The notes under the pieces are model-generated. The model saw nothing but the letters and a program-made list of their open reading frames with translations, did not search any database and was not told where the DNA came from. From Arcticibacter sp045629565 (GTDB lineage: Bacteria; Bacteroidota; Bacteroidia; Sphingobacteriales; Sphingobacteriaceae): 64,000 bases of DNA. The translations under genes and the position numbers were made by a program. The stretch covers positions 1-64,000 of the forward strand of contig NZ_JAZQRL010000078.1 in assembly GCF_045629565.1 (NCBI RefSeq), written 5' to 3'. Shown here one piece after another: positions 1-8,820 of the stretch (positions are counted from its first letter, which is position 1; the number at the start of each line of letters is the position of its first letter).

Positions 1-513
1 TACCGCATCCGGTATAGCCTGATCGGCTTCAACTTCCGCAAGGAGTACTTCGAATACCTGGAAGTCAGGGATGTGGAGCTGCGCAAATACGGACAGCTGG
101 AGGCGCAGGAGATCCGCTTTAACGCCCGGGCTGAAGCAGACCAGCTCCTGATGCTGAGCGTGTCGCTGCTGGCTTATGCTGAAACACGGATGGAGGAGGG
201 TTATGTGCTGCTGAACAGCAAGGCATTCAGTCCCTGTGCGATTATTGCCGCTTTCGCAGCTGAACAAGCGGGAGCGTACCCTGCGGGGCCGGTGAACATT
301 GAACTTAACGAAGAACAGCAAACACGGGCAGCAGCCATCAGTATGATGTGTTACGAAGGCAACAGGCTGCTACGAGATCAGGAACAACGGAAAGAGAAGA
401 TATCCAGGAAAATAACGAAAACGCCACCAAACGGGGCAACGAAGGAGCGAAAGAGAGACAACTTAGGCTTTGCGATAGGGAAGCGCGTATCGTTTTCTTC
501 CAAGTGCGGGTGA
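1..513 (+). CDS. Unrecognised protein, cut by the left edge
   Basis: The reading frame is open from base 1 to the stop at 511-513, so this is the C-terminal part of a longer protein (about 170 codons visible). An ATG at 73 is probably internal, because the frame continues upstream with ordinary codons. The visible part is rich in Ala, Glu and Leu and looks helical; the last 45 residues are strongly basic (KEKISRK, KERKRDN). I recognise no domain. A second frame (348-548) overlaps the tail and also reads plausibly, so a frameshift near 400 that changes the C-terminus is possible. It converges with the TPR gene 31 bases away. No function is proposed. Confidence 0.45.
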   Translation, partial: YRIRYSLIGFNFRKEYFEYLEVRDVELRKYGQLEAQEIRFNARAEADQLLMLSVSLLAYAETRMEEGYVLLNSKAFSPCAIIAAFAAEQAGAYPAGPVNIELNEEQQTRAAAISMMCYEGNRLLRDQEQRKEKISRKITKTPPNGATKERKRDNLGFAIGKRVSFSSKCG

Positions 514-544
514 TGCTCTTGGCCGTTTATCGAAAATTACAGGG

Positions 545-1129
545 CTAAAAGTCTTCAGTCAACACTGTGACACAGTTTTTATTCAGCTCATCAATCCTTG
601 AATCAAGGGATTTATAAGTAGCGGCATCATCCAGAGCAAGGTAAATGTTCTTAATTGAGGTCAGCACCTGGTCATTCGGGTCACATGCCACAGCCTTTTC
701 CAGATGGGGAACGGCTTTCTTAAGAATCCCTTTGTATTCGGCCATGTATCGCTGGTTTACACTGGCATTGGTCTTTTCTGCCTTCATTTTGGTGGATAAG
801 GCATTGGCATGGTCGAGATAGAGATAACCAAGGGCAAGATGCGGTACATAATAATTAGGCTCAAGCGTCAACGATTTCTCGTAGAAGACAATGGCTTTCT
901 GCTTGTTTTTGCTGTCTTCATAAAGCCTGCCAAGTTTGAAATAGAATATGGCCTGTTGTTTCTTCGAAAGAACGGTGGCAGATGGAATCAGTTTCTCGGC
1001 GATTTCCATTGCTTTTTCAGCGTTCCCCTCGGACAGGTGGAGGCTGAAATCGTAATATTGATCTACAGGTGTCTGACTTATAGCGGTTTTAGAAAGAAAA
1101 ATTAATAGTATTATAGCAATATGTTTCAT
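545..1129 (-). CDS. Secreted tetratricopeptide-repeat protein
   Basis: A 194-residue protein beginning with a signal peptide (MKHIAIILLIFLSKTAISQ, cleavage near residue 19). The ATG at 1129 is preferred over the one at 1195 because it puts the signal peptide at the N-terminus. The middle holds about three TPR-like units: KLGRLYEDSKNKQKAIVFYEKSL, then a unit ending in ALGYLYLDHANAL, then HLEKAVACDPNDQ. TPR domains mediate protein-protein contacts; the partner cannot be told from sequence. A near-consensus -7 box (CAAATATG on the plus strand, 1153-1160) lies about 20 bases upstream. It is divergent from the MarR gene and convergent with the left-edge gene. Confidence 0.75.
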   Translation of the reverse strand: MKHIAIILLIFLSKTAISQTPVDQYYDFSLHLSEGNAEKAMEIAEKLIPSATVLSKKQQAIFYFKLGRLYEDSKNKQKAIVFYEKSLTLEPNYYVPHLALGYLYLDHANALSTKMKAEKTNASVNQRYMAEYKGILKKAVPHLEKAVACDPNDQVLTSIKNIYLALDDAATYKSLDSRIDELNKNCVTVLTEDF

Positions 1130-1274
1130 CTTGAATTCAGCTGTAAATATCCCAAATATGGTATAATTAATATAGAGCTGCAAAAATTCAGCCAAGGTTT
1201 ACAGTAAGCAAACAATGAGTCTCCCTTGTCAGTTTGATATTTAACCAATGCTAACTATATTGGTGATCAGATTT

Positions 1275-1718
1275 ATGGAAAAGGCAAATTCATCACCGGA
1301 AATCAGAGCGTTAATCGACTCGATTCTTAACGTAAGGTTAGGGATGAAGCAGTTTATTCAACGTAAGGTAAGGGATCATGGGATAGACCTCACCTATGAG
1401 ATGTTACAGGTATTGACTGTCTTGTGGAGAAAGGGAGAAACGAATCAGCAGGATATTGCCGATAATATTCAAAAAAATAAGGCGAGCCTGACATCTCTAC
1501 TGGACAACCTCGAGAAACGTGGGCTTGTTAACCGATTAGAAGATCCGTCTGATCGGCGTAACAAGATAATTTCGCTTACTGCGCCTGGATTAGGGTATCG
1601 GGAGGAACTTCAGCCGATCTTTAATGAGTTTTATGAGGCGTTAAGTAAGGATATTTCGAAAGCAGAAATAGGGGAAGTTGCTACGCTCCTCGGGCGCATT
1701 TATAAAAATCTGATTTAA
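1275..1718 (+). CDS. MarR-family transcriptional regulator
   Basis: A 147-residue winged-helix regulator. The order fits MarR: N-terminal dimerisation helix, HTH (QQDIADNIQKNKASLTSLL, about residues 65-85), then the wing with the family signature LVNRLEDPSDRRNKIISLT, then a C-terminal dimerisation helix. The start at 1275 (MEKANSSPEIR) fits the family length; an ATG at 1248 would add nine hydrophobic residues. Such proteins usually repress a nearby or divergent gene and respond to small aromatic compounds or oxidants. Its target is not known; the flavin amine oxidase 140 bases downstream on the same strand is a candidate. No ligand-sensing cysteine is evident. Confidence 0.9.
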   Translation: MEKANSSPEIRALIDSILNVRLGMKQFIQRKVRDHGIDLTYEMLQVLTVLWRKGETNQQDIADNIQKNKASLTSLLDNLEKRGLVNRLEDPSDRRNKIISLTAPGLGYREELQPIFNEFYEALSKDISKAEIGEVATLLGRIYKNLI

Positions 1719-1859
1719 CAAACACCATTTGCGGTCATCACTCTAGTTACGGACTGTTAATAGCGATTTAATTTCTGCAAATTAATATGCTAAAGAAGAG
1801 TAAGTTCTTCTTGAAGTTTTTTATGGTGGATGAAACTTTCTGTAACTTTAAGAAATTTT

Positions 1860-3134
1860 ATGTCCCATTCCCAGATTCTTATTATTGGAGCAGGCGCGGC
1901 CGGGCTTCTTGCTGCACGGGATCTCTCGTCTGCGGGAAAGAAGGTTGCTGTATTGGAAGGCGGTGCCCGTACAGGTGGACGCATTCTGGATGTCGAAATT
2001 CCGGGATGGTCTATACCTCTTGCGCTGGGAGCTGAATTTATACATGGCGACCTTCAGCTGACTTTTGATCTTTTAAGCGAGGCTGGGCTGACCTATGCTC
2101 CCGTGGATCAGAAAGGGATCAGCGTGAGGGATGGTAAGGAAGTTTCGGAAGAGAGGACCGGACATTGGACGGAATTTATGGATCGCCTGAATACCTTAAC
2201 GGCGGACCTGACTTTAAGTGATTTTCTTGCTTCATTTTTTGGCGATGACCGCTACGCTGTTTTGCGAAAGGAGGTTCTACGGCTTGCAGAAGGATATGAC
2301 GCGGCGGATCCTGATAGGGTAAGTGTATTTTCGCTGCGCGATGAGTGGTCTGATGATGGTGTGCAATACCGGGTCAATGGTGGTTATGGACGTCTGATCG
2401 ATTTTCTTGCTTCCGAATGCAATAAATCGGGTTGTAGCATTCATCTTCATAAGGTGGTGACGCGGATCCGTTGGCAGAAGGGGTTTGTTGAGGTTTTAAC
2501 TTCCAATGGAGAATCTTTTACGGCTGATAAACTGATCGTGACGGTACCCCCGGGAATCCTTCGCATTCCATCCGGCAATGCGGGATCGATTACGTTTGAG
2601 CCTGCCCTGCCTGAACAAGAGCGTGCTTTCGGGGCGATCGGTTTTGGTGCCGTGATAAAAATCGTTATCGCGTTTAAGTCTGCTTTCTGGGCTGATACAG
2701 TACATCCGGATATCACCTTTTTGTTTTCAGATGAGGCCGTACCTACGTGGTGGCTGCATTCTCCTAATACAACACCGATCTTATACGGTTGGATCGCGGG
2801 GCCTCAGGCTGCCAGGATGGACTCCTGCACCGATAAACAGGTGATGGAAAAAACGGTTGCGGCATTGGCGAAGACCTTCGCGTTACAGGAAGGTTTCCTC
2901 TATGAACAGATGGAAGACTTTTCTCTTTTCAACTGGAATACTAACCCGTTTTCAAAAGGTGGATACACCTTTATGACGCTGGAAGGCAGAGAAGCCATAG
3001 AAACACTGCGTGCCGGTGTTCAGGATACCATTTATTTTGCCGGAGAAGCGGTCTATACGGGGTCGCACGGGGGGACTGTTGAGGCTGCTCTTGTTTCGGG
3101 CAGGGAAACGACCCGCATGATCCTGAACAACTGA
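1860..3134 (+). CDS. FAD-dependent amine oxidase (flavin monoamine oxidase family)
   Basis: A 424-residue flavoenzyme. The N-terminus carries the Rossmann dinucleotide motif (ILIIGAGAAGLLAARDL) and the downstream GG motif (EGGARTGGRI) typical of the amine oxidase family. The C-terminus has the second FAD signature (IYFAGEAVYTGSHGGTVEAAL). The family oxidises primary or secondary amines with release of H2O2; the substrate cannot be assigned. There is no signal peptide, so it is probably cytoplasmic. The ATG at 1860 places the Rossmann strand at the N-terminus; a TAACTTTA box at 1843-1850 resembles the -7 element and would give a very short leader. It sits between the MarR regulator and lpxK. 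Confidence 0.88.
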   Translation: MSHSQILIIGAGAAGLLAARDLSSAGKKVAVLEGGARTGGRILDVEIPGWSIPLALGAEFIHGDLQLTFDLLSEAGLTYAPVDQKGISVRDGKEVSEERTGHWTEFMDRLNTLTADLTLSDFLASFFGDDRYAVLRKEVLRLAEGYDAADPDRVSVFSLRDEWSDDGVQYRVNGGYGRLIDFLASECNKSGCSIHLHKVVTRIRWQKGFVEVLTSNGESFTADKLIVTVPPGILRIPSGNAGSITFEPALPEQERAFGAIGFGAVIKIVIAFKSAFWADTVHPDITFLFSDEAVPTWWLHSPNTTPILYGWIAGPQAARMDSCTDKQVMEKTVAALAKTFALQEGFLYEQMEDFSLFNWNTNPFSKGGYTFMTLEGREAIETLRAGVQDTIYFAGEAVYTGSHGGTVEAALVSGRETTRMILNN

Positions 3135-3158
3135 TGTTTATTTTCTACAAGTAGCGGT

Positions 3159-4211
3159 ATGATCTATCTACGTTTGGCCTTATATCCTTTTTCTTTTTTA
3201 TACGGAATGATCTTGCGTTTACGTAATTATTTTTACTCCGTCGGGGTGTTTCGTTCACGGAAATTTGATCTTCCCGTAATCTGCATCGGCAACCTGGCCC
3301 TGGGTGGGGCGGGTAAGAGCCCGATGGCAGAATACCTGATCCGTTTATTAGGCGGGGACTACCGCGTGGCTGTGTTAAGCAGGGGCTATGGACGGCGAAC
3401 AAAAGGTTTCAGGTTGGTAAGTGAAGGAGATACGGCGGCCGATAGCGGCGATGAACCCCTGCAGTTTAAGAAGAAGTTTCCGGCCCTCACCGTGGCCGTC
3501 TGCGAGAAAAGGGTGACAGGTATTGAGAAATTGCGGGAGGAGCATGACCTGGTGATACTGGATGATGCTTATCAGCACCGGGCGGTAGATGCAGGACTTA
3601 AGCTGCTGCTGTTTGATTATACCCGGCTTAATGAGCCCCTGGTAGTTCTGCCGGCAGGGAATCTTCGGGAGCCTTTCGCGGGGCGGGCCAGGGCTGACGC
3701 TATTATTTTAACCAAAACAGAAACAGATCTTAGCGACAGCGAGCGAGATAGAGCCATAAAGAGGGTAAAGCCACTTGACGGGCAACTGGTGCTTTTTTCT
3801 TATCTTAAATATGGACGGTTAACTCCGCTGTTTGAGGGAGAAAGTGTTGAGCTGGCAGATTTGAAGCGCAACACCAGGGTTTACCTGCTTACAGGGATCG
3901 CTAATCCTGAACCGCTGCGCCGGAAAATAACTTCCTCAGGCTTTGTTGTAAAGCACTATGATTACCCCGACCACCATCCTTTCAGCCCAAAAAATATTAG
4001 TAAACTTGCGGAAGATTTCAGACAGGATGAGGCACTGGATAAGATAATTGTCACTACCGAAAAGGACATTCAGCGCCTGATGACTGAGGGTCTTCGTGAA
4101 GTCCTGGAATATCTGCCTGTTTTCTACCTGCCTGTCGAGGCAGAATTTCATCAATCTGATAAGGAGAGGTTTGACTTATTAATAAAAGACTATGTTAGCA
4201 AATATCTATAA
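3159..4211 (+). CDS. lpxK: Tetraacyldisaccharide 4'-kinase
   Basis: A 350-residue inner-membrane kinase that phosphorylates the 4' position of the lipid A disaccharide in the Raetz pathway. It has a hydrophobic N-terminal anchor (LALYPFSFLYGMILRL), then the P-loop NLALGGAGKSPMAEYL near residue 50, and the LpxK segment VILDDAYQHRAVDAGLKLLLFDY. Length matches the family. The C-terminus contains VTTEKDIQRL, also typical. It starts 24 bases after the amine oxidase and its last 20 bases overlap the purine nucleoside phosphorylase gene, so the two are translationally linked. Its presence confirms a lipid A-making Gram-negative outer membrane. Confidence 0.97.
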   Translation: MIYLRLALYPFSFLYGMILRLRNYFYSVGVFRSRKFDLPVICIGNLALGGAGKSPMAEYLIRLLGGDYRVAVLSRGYGRRTKGFRLVSEGDTAADSGDEPLQFKKKFPALTVAVCEKRVTGIEKLREEHDLVILDDAYQHRAVDAGLKLLLFDYTRLNEPLVVLPAGNLREPFAGRARADAIILTKTETDLSDSERDRAIKRVKPLDGQLVLFSYLKYGRLTPLFEGESVELADLKRNTRVYLLTGIANPEPLRRKITSSGFVVKHYDYPDHHPFSPKNISKLAEDFRQDEALDKIIVTTEKDIQRLMTEGLREVLEYLPVFYLPVEAEFHQSDKERFDLLIKDYVSKYL

Positions 4212-5007
4212 CACCACTGAATATATTAAGAAACGTATCGGCGATTTTGAACCGGAAATAGGGATTATTCTGGGAACCGGTCTTGGGGGGCTTGTAAGTG
4301 ATATAGAAGTTCTTCATAAGCTTATGTATTCGAACATTCCGGACTTTCCGATCTCCACGGTGGAGTTTCACTCAGGGCGGTTGATATTCGGAATGCTGAA
4401 TGGAAAGAAGGTGGTTGCGATGCAGGGAAGGCTGCATTATTATGAGGGCTATGATATGAAGCAGATTACCTTTCCGGTAAGGGTAATGAAAATGCTTGGT
4501 ATTAAGCGTCTCTTTGTATCCAATGCGAGCGGCTCTTTGAATCAGGACATTAAAAAGGGTGACATCATGATCATTGAGGATCATATCAACCTGGTTTCAG
4601 AAAATCCCCTTCGCGGAAGAAACTGGGTTGATCTGGGGCCCCGTTTTCCTGACATGAATGAGCCTTACGATCGTGAAATGATTGCAAAAGGGATGGAAAT
4701 TGCGGCGGCACATAACATCAGCTGCCATAAGGGCGTTTACGTGTCGGTACCAGGCCCGAATTTGGAAACAAAGGCGGAGTATAAATACTTGCGGATCATA
4801 GGTGGAGACGCAGTAGGAATGAGCACTGTACCGGAGGTGATCGTAGCGAGACATATGGGCTTGCCTGTCTTTGCCGTTTCTGTCATCACAGACGAAGGCT
4901 TCCTGGAAGCCTTGGAACCTGTTTCTTTAGAGGAGATTGTACGTGTAGCTCAGGAGGCAGAGCCTAAAATGACCTTGATATTGAAAGAGTTGCTTGGCTC
5001 TTTTTAA
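4192..5007 (+). CDS. Purine-nucleoside phosphorylase (trimeric type)
   Basis: A 271-residue cytoplasmic enzyme that splits purine (deoxy)nucleosides with phosphate in purine salvage. Recognisable segments are the phosphate-binding GIILGTGLGGL near residue 25, then MQGRLHYYEGY, VSNASGSLN, and the base-binding region GDAVGMSTVPEVIVARHMG, all of the low-molecular-mass trimeric PNP class. The start at 4192 overlaps the lpxK end by 20 bases. The porin gene follows almost immediately, suggesting an lpxK-PNP-porin transcript. The PNP/MTAP boundary is not settled by motif, but the length and the GMSTVPE segment favour PNP. Confidence 0.93.
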   Translation: MLANIYNTTEYIKKRIGDFEPEIGIILGTGLGGLVSDIEVLHKLMYSNIPDFPISTVEFHSGRLIFGMLNGKKVVAMQGRLHYYEGYDMKQITFPVRVMKMLGIKRLFVSNASGSLNQDIKKGDIMIIEDHINLVSENPLRGRNWVDLGPRFPDMNEPYDREMIAKGMEIAAAHNISCHKGVYVSVPGPNLETKAEYKYLRIIGGDAVGMSTVPEVIVARHMGLPVFAVSVITDEGFLEALEPVSLEEIVRVAQEAEPKMTLILKELLGSF

Positions 5008-5020
5008 CGTTTTGATGTTG

Positions 5021-7000
5021 ATGAGATATTTTGTTGTTGCTCTGGTAGCAGTTTTTTTTGCGGGCCTTAATCCGCTTGCCGCACAGATTCAGGGAACCCC
5101 TGAAGTGAGGTCGGCGGGTGCTGAGCTGGATTCCCTGCGTAAGCTGGAGGAGGAGGGGAGAGATACGGTGATTTTTAATTCGACTTATATCCGCTATACC
5201 AATCTTGGTTTACTGAAAGACAGTACTCAAACGGAACCGTTGGATACCACTCTTTATCGTTTTCAAAATTATAATCCGCTGATTACGCCGGAAAATCCGA
5301 GCGCTAATTTAGGTAATTTGGGATTGCCTTACCGGGATCTCCTTTTTACTCCTACCAAGTCGATTGGCTTTGATGCTGGTTTCCACTCCATGGACCGCTT
5401 TAAACTTACACAGGATTCTATCAAATATTACCGTGCACGTACGCCTTATACTTCACTATACTATGTAAACGGCAGCAGGACTGAGCAGGTGTTCAGGGTG
5501 ACGCATTCGCAGAACGTTAAGCCGAACTGGAATGTCGGCGGAAACTATTTTCGTGTGGGAGCGAGGGGGATTTATCGAAACCAGAATTCGGATCATCTGA
5601 ATGCAGCTGTATTCAGTTGGTATGAGTCGCCGAAAAAGCGCTATAATTTGCTTGTAAACGGCTTGTTTAACACCCTGAAGACGGAAGAAAACGGTTCGGT
5701 GAGAAACAACGACATTTTCAATTCAACCAATACGCTGGGTGCTCAGGAAGAGTCTGTTCATCTGAACAATACACGTGATCCTACGCGTCAGTCGTACAGG
5801 TCAAAGTCGTTTTTTCTAAAGCAATTTTACTATCTGGGGAGGATTGATACAGCGGGGGCTGAGGGTAGTTCAAGTATATTGCCAACTCAAAGGGTTTCGC
5901 ATTCTTTGTTGTACTCCAATGAGGCTTACCGGTTTTATAAGAATGAAGACGATCCCTATAACGTGTTTCCGGATGTTGCCGGTGCTGGTACGTTGGTTAT
6001 CGACTCCACGCATATAAAAAATCTGCGAAACGAGTTTATGTATAGTTTCTACCTGAGAGGTCGCTCGGTGAGCTTTCTGAAGAACGAGATTAAACTCGAC
6101 GTGGGAATGCTCCACGATCTGTACTGGTACGATCAGATGGAGTATAATACATCCTTTCAGAATATCACCTTGAAGGCAAACGCGGGCTATCGCTTTAGCG
6201 ACCGTGTGAATCTGAATGCGGACTTGCAGCAAATTGTACAGGGAAGGAACGCCGGAGATTATCTTTACGATGCGAAAGCCCAGCTGATGTTGAGCCGGTC
6301 GGTCGGGCGTATCGTGTTTGGAGCTTATACACAAAATAAGTCGCCGGAAATGATTTATGAAAATCTGGCTTATACATACCATAACTGGAGCAGAAGTTTC
6401 GATAATACAAAGGTGAATAACCTGTCTTTCGCTTATGTTAATCCGAAGTTTAATATGCTGGCTAAGGCGGAGTATTTCCTCGTCGACAATTATCTGTATT
6501 TAAGGGAAACGCCGTTTGTGAACGAAATTGAACCGGCTCAGGAGGGCAGCAGTATCAACTTGCTAAAACTTACGCTGAGCAAGAGGTTTAAAGTAGGAAA
6601 GTTCAATATGGAGAACTTTTTGGTTTATCAGAAAACCGACTATCAGGATTTATTAAGAATTCCTGAATTCTATACTTACAATAGTGTGTATTTTTCAAAC
6701 AGCTACTTCAAAAAGGCGCTCTTTGCTGATCTCGGTTTTGATGTTCGTTTGAATACTCCGTACACGGCTTCGTCCTACGCCATTAACGTGAGCCAGTTCT
6801 ATAATGGTTATCCCGTGAAGTACTCATCTTATCCGATTGTGGATCTTTGGGCGCGTTTCGCTTTGCGAAGGGCTAACCTTTTTGTGAGATATGATTATGC
6901 AAACCAGGGCTTGTTTTCAAAGGGGTATTATACTGTAAACCGGTATCCGATGCCCAGCGCGCTGTTTAAGTTCGGTGTGAGCTGGAGTTTTTATGATTAA
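5021..7000 (+). CDS. Putative outer-membrane porin (Bacteroidota Porin_10 type)
   Basis: About 660 residues, starting with a signal peptide (MRYFVVALVAVFFAGLNPLAAQ). ATGs at 5015 and 5021 are both possible; a TTG at 4994 inside the PNP gene is less likely. The rest is a long run of alternating aromatic/polar beta strands (for example VYFSNSYFKKALFADLGFDV) ending in the aromatic residue pattern FKFGVSWSFYD, where a terminal aromatic region fits outer-membrane barrel assembly. It matches what I know of the family annotated as putative porin in Bacteroidota. No TonB plug domain is present. It is the last gene of the apparent lpxK operon. Confidence 0.8.
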   Translation: MRYFVVALVAVFFAGLNPLAAQIQGTPEVRSAGAELDSLRKLEEEGRDTVIFNSTYIRYTNLGLLKDSTQTEPLDTTLYRFQNYNPLITPENPSANLGNLGLPYRDLLFTPTKSIGFDAGFHSMDRFKLTQDSIKYYRARTPYTSLYYVNGSRTEQVFRVTHSQNVKPNWNVGGNYFRVGARGIYRNQNSDHLNAAVFSWYESPKKRYNLLVNGLFNTLKTEENGSVRNNDIFNSTNTLGAQEESVHLNNTRDPTRQSYRSKSFFLKQFYYLGRIDTAGAEGSSSILPTQRVSHSLLYSNEAYRFYKNEDDPYNVFPDVAGAGTLVIDSTHIKNLRNEFMYSFYLRGRSVSFLKNEIKLDVGMLHDLYWYDQMEYNTSFQNITLKANAGYRFSDRVNLNADLQQIVQGRNAGDYLYDAKAQLMLSRSVGRIVFGAYTQNKSPEMIYENLAYTYHNWSRSFDNTKVNNLSFAYVNPKFNMLAKAEYFLVDNYLYLRETPFVNEIEPAQEGSSINLLKLTLSKRFKVGKFNMENFLVYQKTDYQDLLRIPEFYTYNSVYFSNSYFKKALFADLGFDVRLNTPYTASSYAINVSQFYNGYPVKYSSYPIVDLWARFALRRANLFVRYDYANQGLFSKGYYTVNRYPMPSALFKFGVSWSFYD

Positions 7001-7036
7001 TCAGCGTTAGAGCGATGCCCGGTCTGCGGATAGTTT

Positions 7037-8293
7037 TCAGGTTTTCTGCTTCTTCTTTTTTGCGGCGGGGAACAGCACGTTGTTTAGTATCAGTCTGTAG
7101 CCGGTTGAATTAGGGTGCAGGTGCAAATCCGTTGGGGGATCGCCGATCGCATGCTGGTAATCTTCCGGGTCATGCCCCCCGTAGAAGGTCCACTGGCCCT
7201 TGCCAAACTCTCCGTGAATGTAACGTGCTTCATCTGCAGCCTTGGATTCGCCTAAAACGAGCACGTTGGGTTTAAGAAGTGATTTTCTGAATGCGGTGGT
7301 TTGCCCCATAAAACCTTTGATTACCTGATCGTGGTTTTGAGTGAGCATCGTAGGTATTACATCCCATTTTGCGGAAAAGTCAAAAAGGGTGAAGAAATCG
7401 TCGGTGCGTTCGAGTGTTCTGGTGGCGGTGGCATCAATGTCTGAAAACTCGTAGTTGTACGGGTTCATGTCCAGCCTGAAGTTTTGAAAAGCGAATGTTT
7501 TGGTATAGTCGAGCTTCTTTTGAGCGTCATTATCCGCGGGGTCGCCGTCAAACATCGTTTCGCAGATGTCGACACCTTCAGCAGCGAGGGCGATATCGAA
7601 GCTTTCGGTCCCCGAGCACATGGCAAAGAGAAAACCGCCGCCTGCACAGAAGTTACGGATAGAGAGGGCGACATCGAGCTTCATTTGTGACACCTTCTTA
7701 TAGCCTAGCTTTTTCGCTGTTTTTTCCTGTAGCTTCACATCATCGGTATACCACTCGGCCATCCGAAATGTAGACCAGAAGCGACCATACTGACCGGTGA
7801 AGTCTTCATGGTGAAGGTGTAGCCAGTCGTAGCCGGAGAGGCTGCCCTTAAGCACCTCTTCGTCGTAAACAATGTCATAGGGTATTTCCGCATAGGTGAG
7901 GACTAAGGTTACGGCATCGTCCCAGGGAAGCTTGTTTTTAGGCGAGTAAACGGCTATTTTGGGTGCTTTTTCAAGCTTGATGATATCCATATTTACCTGA
8001 TTGTCGGCTATGGTGGTGAGGATAGTGTTTGTGGCGGCATCGGTAAGGACCTGATAAGATACATTTCTTACTTTGCACTCTTGCTCCACCGCTTGCGAAT
8101 AAGCGAAGAGAAAGCTTCCTCCGCGGTAGTTCAGCAGCCAGTTTGCCTCGACGCCGTTTTTTAGCGCCCAGAAGGTTAATCCGTATGCCTTAAGATGGTT
8201 TTTTTGATCTTCGTCCATCGCGACCAGTAGCGAGGCGGCTCTTGCTCCGAATGAGAGATGGAGAAGGAGGGCGATCATCAAAAGTCTTTGCAT
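7037..8293 (-). CDS. Secreted conserved Bacteroidota protein (often labelled asparagine synthetase B)
   Basis: A 418-residue protein with a signal peptide (MQRLLMIALLLHLSFGARA). The body is typical of a protein widespread in this phylum that databases commonly name asparagine synthetase B. I see neither the N-terminal Cys-2 glutaminase nor an ATP pyrophosphatase motif, so that name looks unsupported. A segment FCAGGGFLFAMCSGTESF resembles the nucleophile elbow of glutamine-amidotransferase-like folds, and DWLHLHHEDFTGQYG and HDPEDYQH are rich in His and acidic residues that could bind metal or act in catalysis. The basic C-terminus ends KKKKQKT. It converges with the porin gene and is divergent from the cyclophilin. 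True function unknown. Confidence 0.7.
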   Translation of the reverse strand: MQRLLMIALLLHLSFGARAASLLVAMDEDQKNHLKAYGLTFWALKNGVEANWLLNYRGGSFLFAYSQAVEQECKVRNVSYQVLTDAATNTILTTIADNQVNMDIIKLEKAPKIAVYSPKNKLPWDDAVTLVLTYAEIPYDIVYDEEVLKGSLSGYDWLHLHHEDFTGQYGRFWSTFRMAEWYTDDVKLQEKTAKKLGYKKVSQMKLDVALSIRNFCAGGGFLFAMCSGTESFDIALAAEGVDICETMFDGDPADNDAQKKLDYTKTFAFQNFRLDMNPYNYEFSDIDATATRTLERTDDFFTLFDFSAKWDVIPTMLTQNHDQVIKGFMGQTTAFRKSLLKPNVLVLGESKAADEARYIHGEFGKGQWTFYGGHDPEDYQHAIGDPPTDLHLHPNSTGYRLILNNVLFPAAKKKKQKT

Positions 8294-8348
8294 GGTGTAA
8301 ATAGATTATGGGAAAAACCTTTAGTCCGTTAAATCTAAATGAAATAAT

Positions 8349-8356
8349 TAACTTTG
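8349..8356 (+). promoter_or_regulatory. Bacteroidota -7 box for the cyclophilin gene
   Basis: TAACTTTG matches the TAnnTTTG consensus exactly and lies 19 bases before the ATG at 8376. A weak TTTA at 8321-8324 could be the -33 element. Confidence 0.6.
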
Positions 8357-8375
8357 GCGTTTAAATTAGGAAATC

Positions 8376-8816
8376 ATGAGTAAAGCAATAATAAAGACAG
8401 AAAAAGGCGATATGACCGTAGAGTTCTACGACAAGGACGCTCCTAACACCGTGGCTAACTTCTTGAAGTTATCTAAAGAAGGATTCTACAATGGTGTTAC
8501 TTTCCACCGTGTTATTCCTGATTTCGTTATTCAAGGCGGGGACCCTACAGGTACAGGTGCAGGTGGTTCTGGTACGCGCATCAAATGTGAGCTGACAGGT
8601 GAAAATCAGTATCATGATCGTGGCGTATTGTCTATGGCCCACGCAGGACGTGATACAGGCAGCTCTCAGTTCTTTATCTGCCATAGCCGTAACAATACAG
8701 CACATTTAGACAGAAATCATACTTGCTTTGGTAAGGTTGTGGAGAATGTTGACGTGGTGGACGCGATCCGTGCGGGTGATAAGATTTTGAGTGTTGAAGT
8801 AATCGAAGAAAACTAA
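8376..8816 (+). CDS. Peptidyl-prolyl cis-trans isomerase, cyclophilin type
   Basis: A 146-residue single-domain cyclophilin without signal peptide, so cytoplasmic. It speeds proline isomerisation in protein folding. Conserved segments are FHRVIPDFVIQGGDPTGTG (catalytic Arg within FHRV), then MAHAGRDTGSSQFFI and HLDRNHTCFGKVVENVDVV. The usual FMIQGGD is here FVIQGGD and the terminal part is compact, as in the bacterial PpiB-like group. The DUF5606 gene follows after 4 bases, so the two are probably cotranscribed from the TAACTTTG promoter and stopped at the hairpin at 9264. Confidence 0.95.
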   Translation: MSKAIIKTEKGDMTVEFYDKDAPNTVANFLKLSKEGFYNGVTFHRVIPDFVIQGGDPTGTGAGGSGTRIKCELTGENQYHDRGVLSMAHAGRDTGSSQFFICHSRNNTAHLDRNHTCFGKVVENVDVVDAIRAGDKILSVEVIEEN

Positions 8817-8820
8817 GCGC

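Noticed and set aside
5870..6382. 170-codon frame on the minus strand
   Set aside because: Antisense to the porin gene with no domain or start signal.
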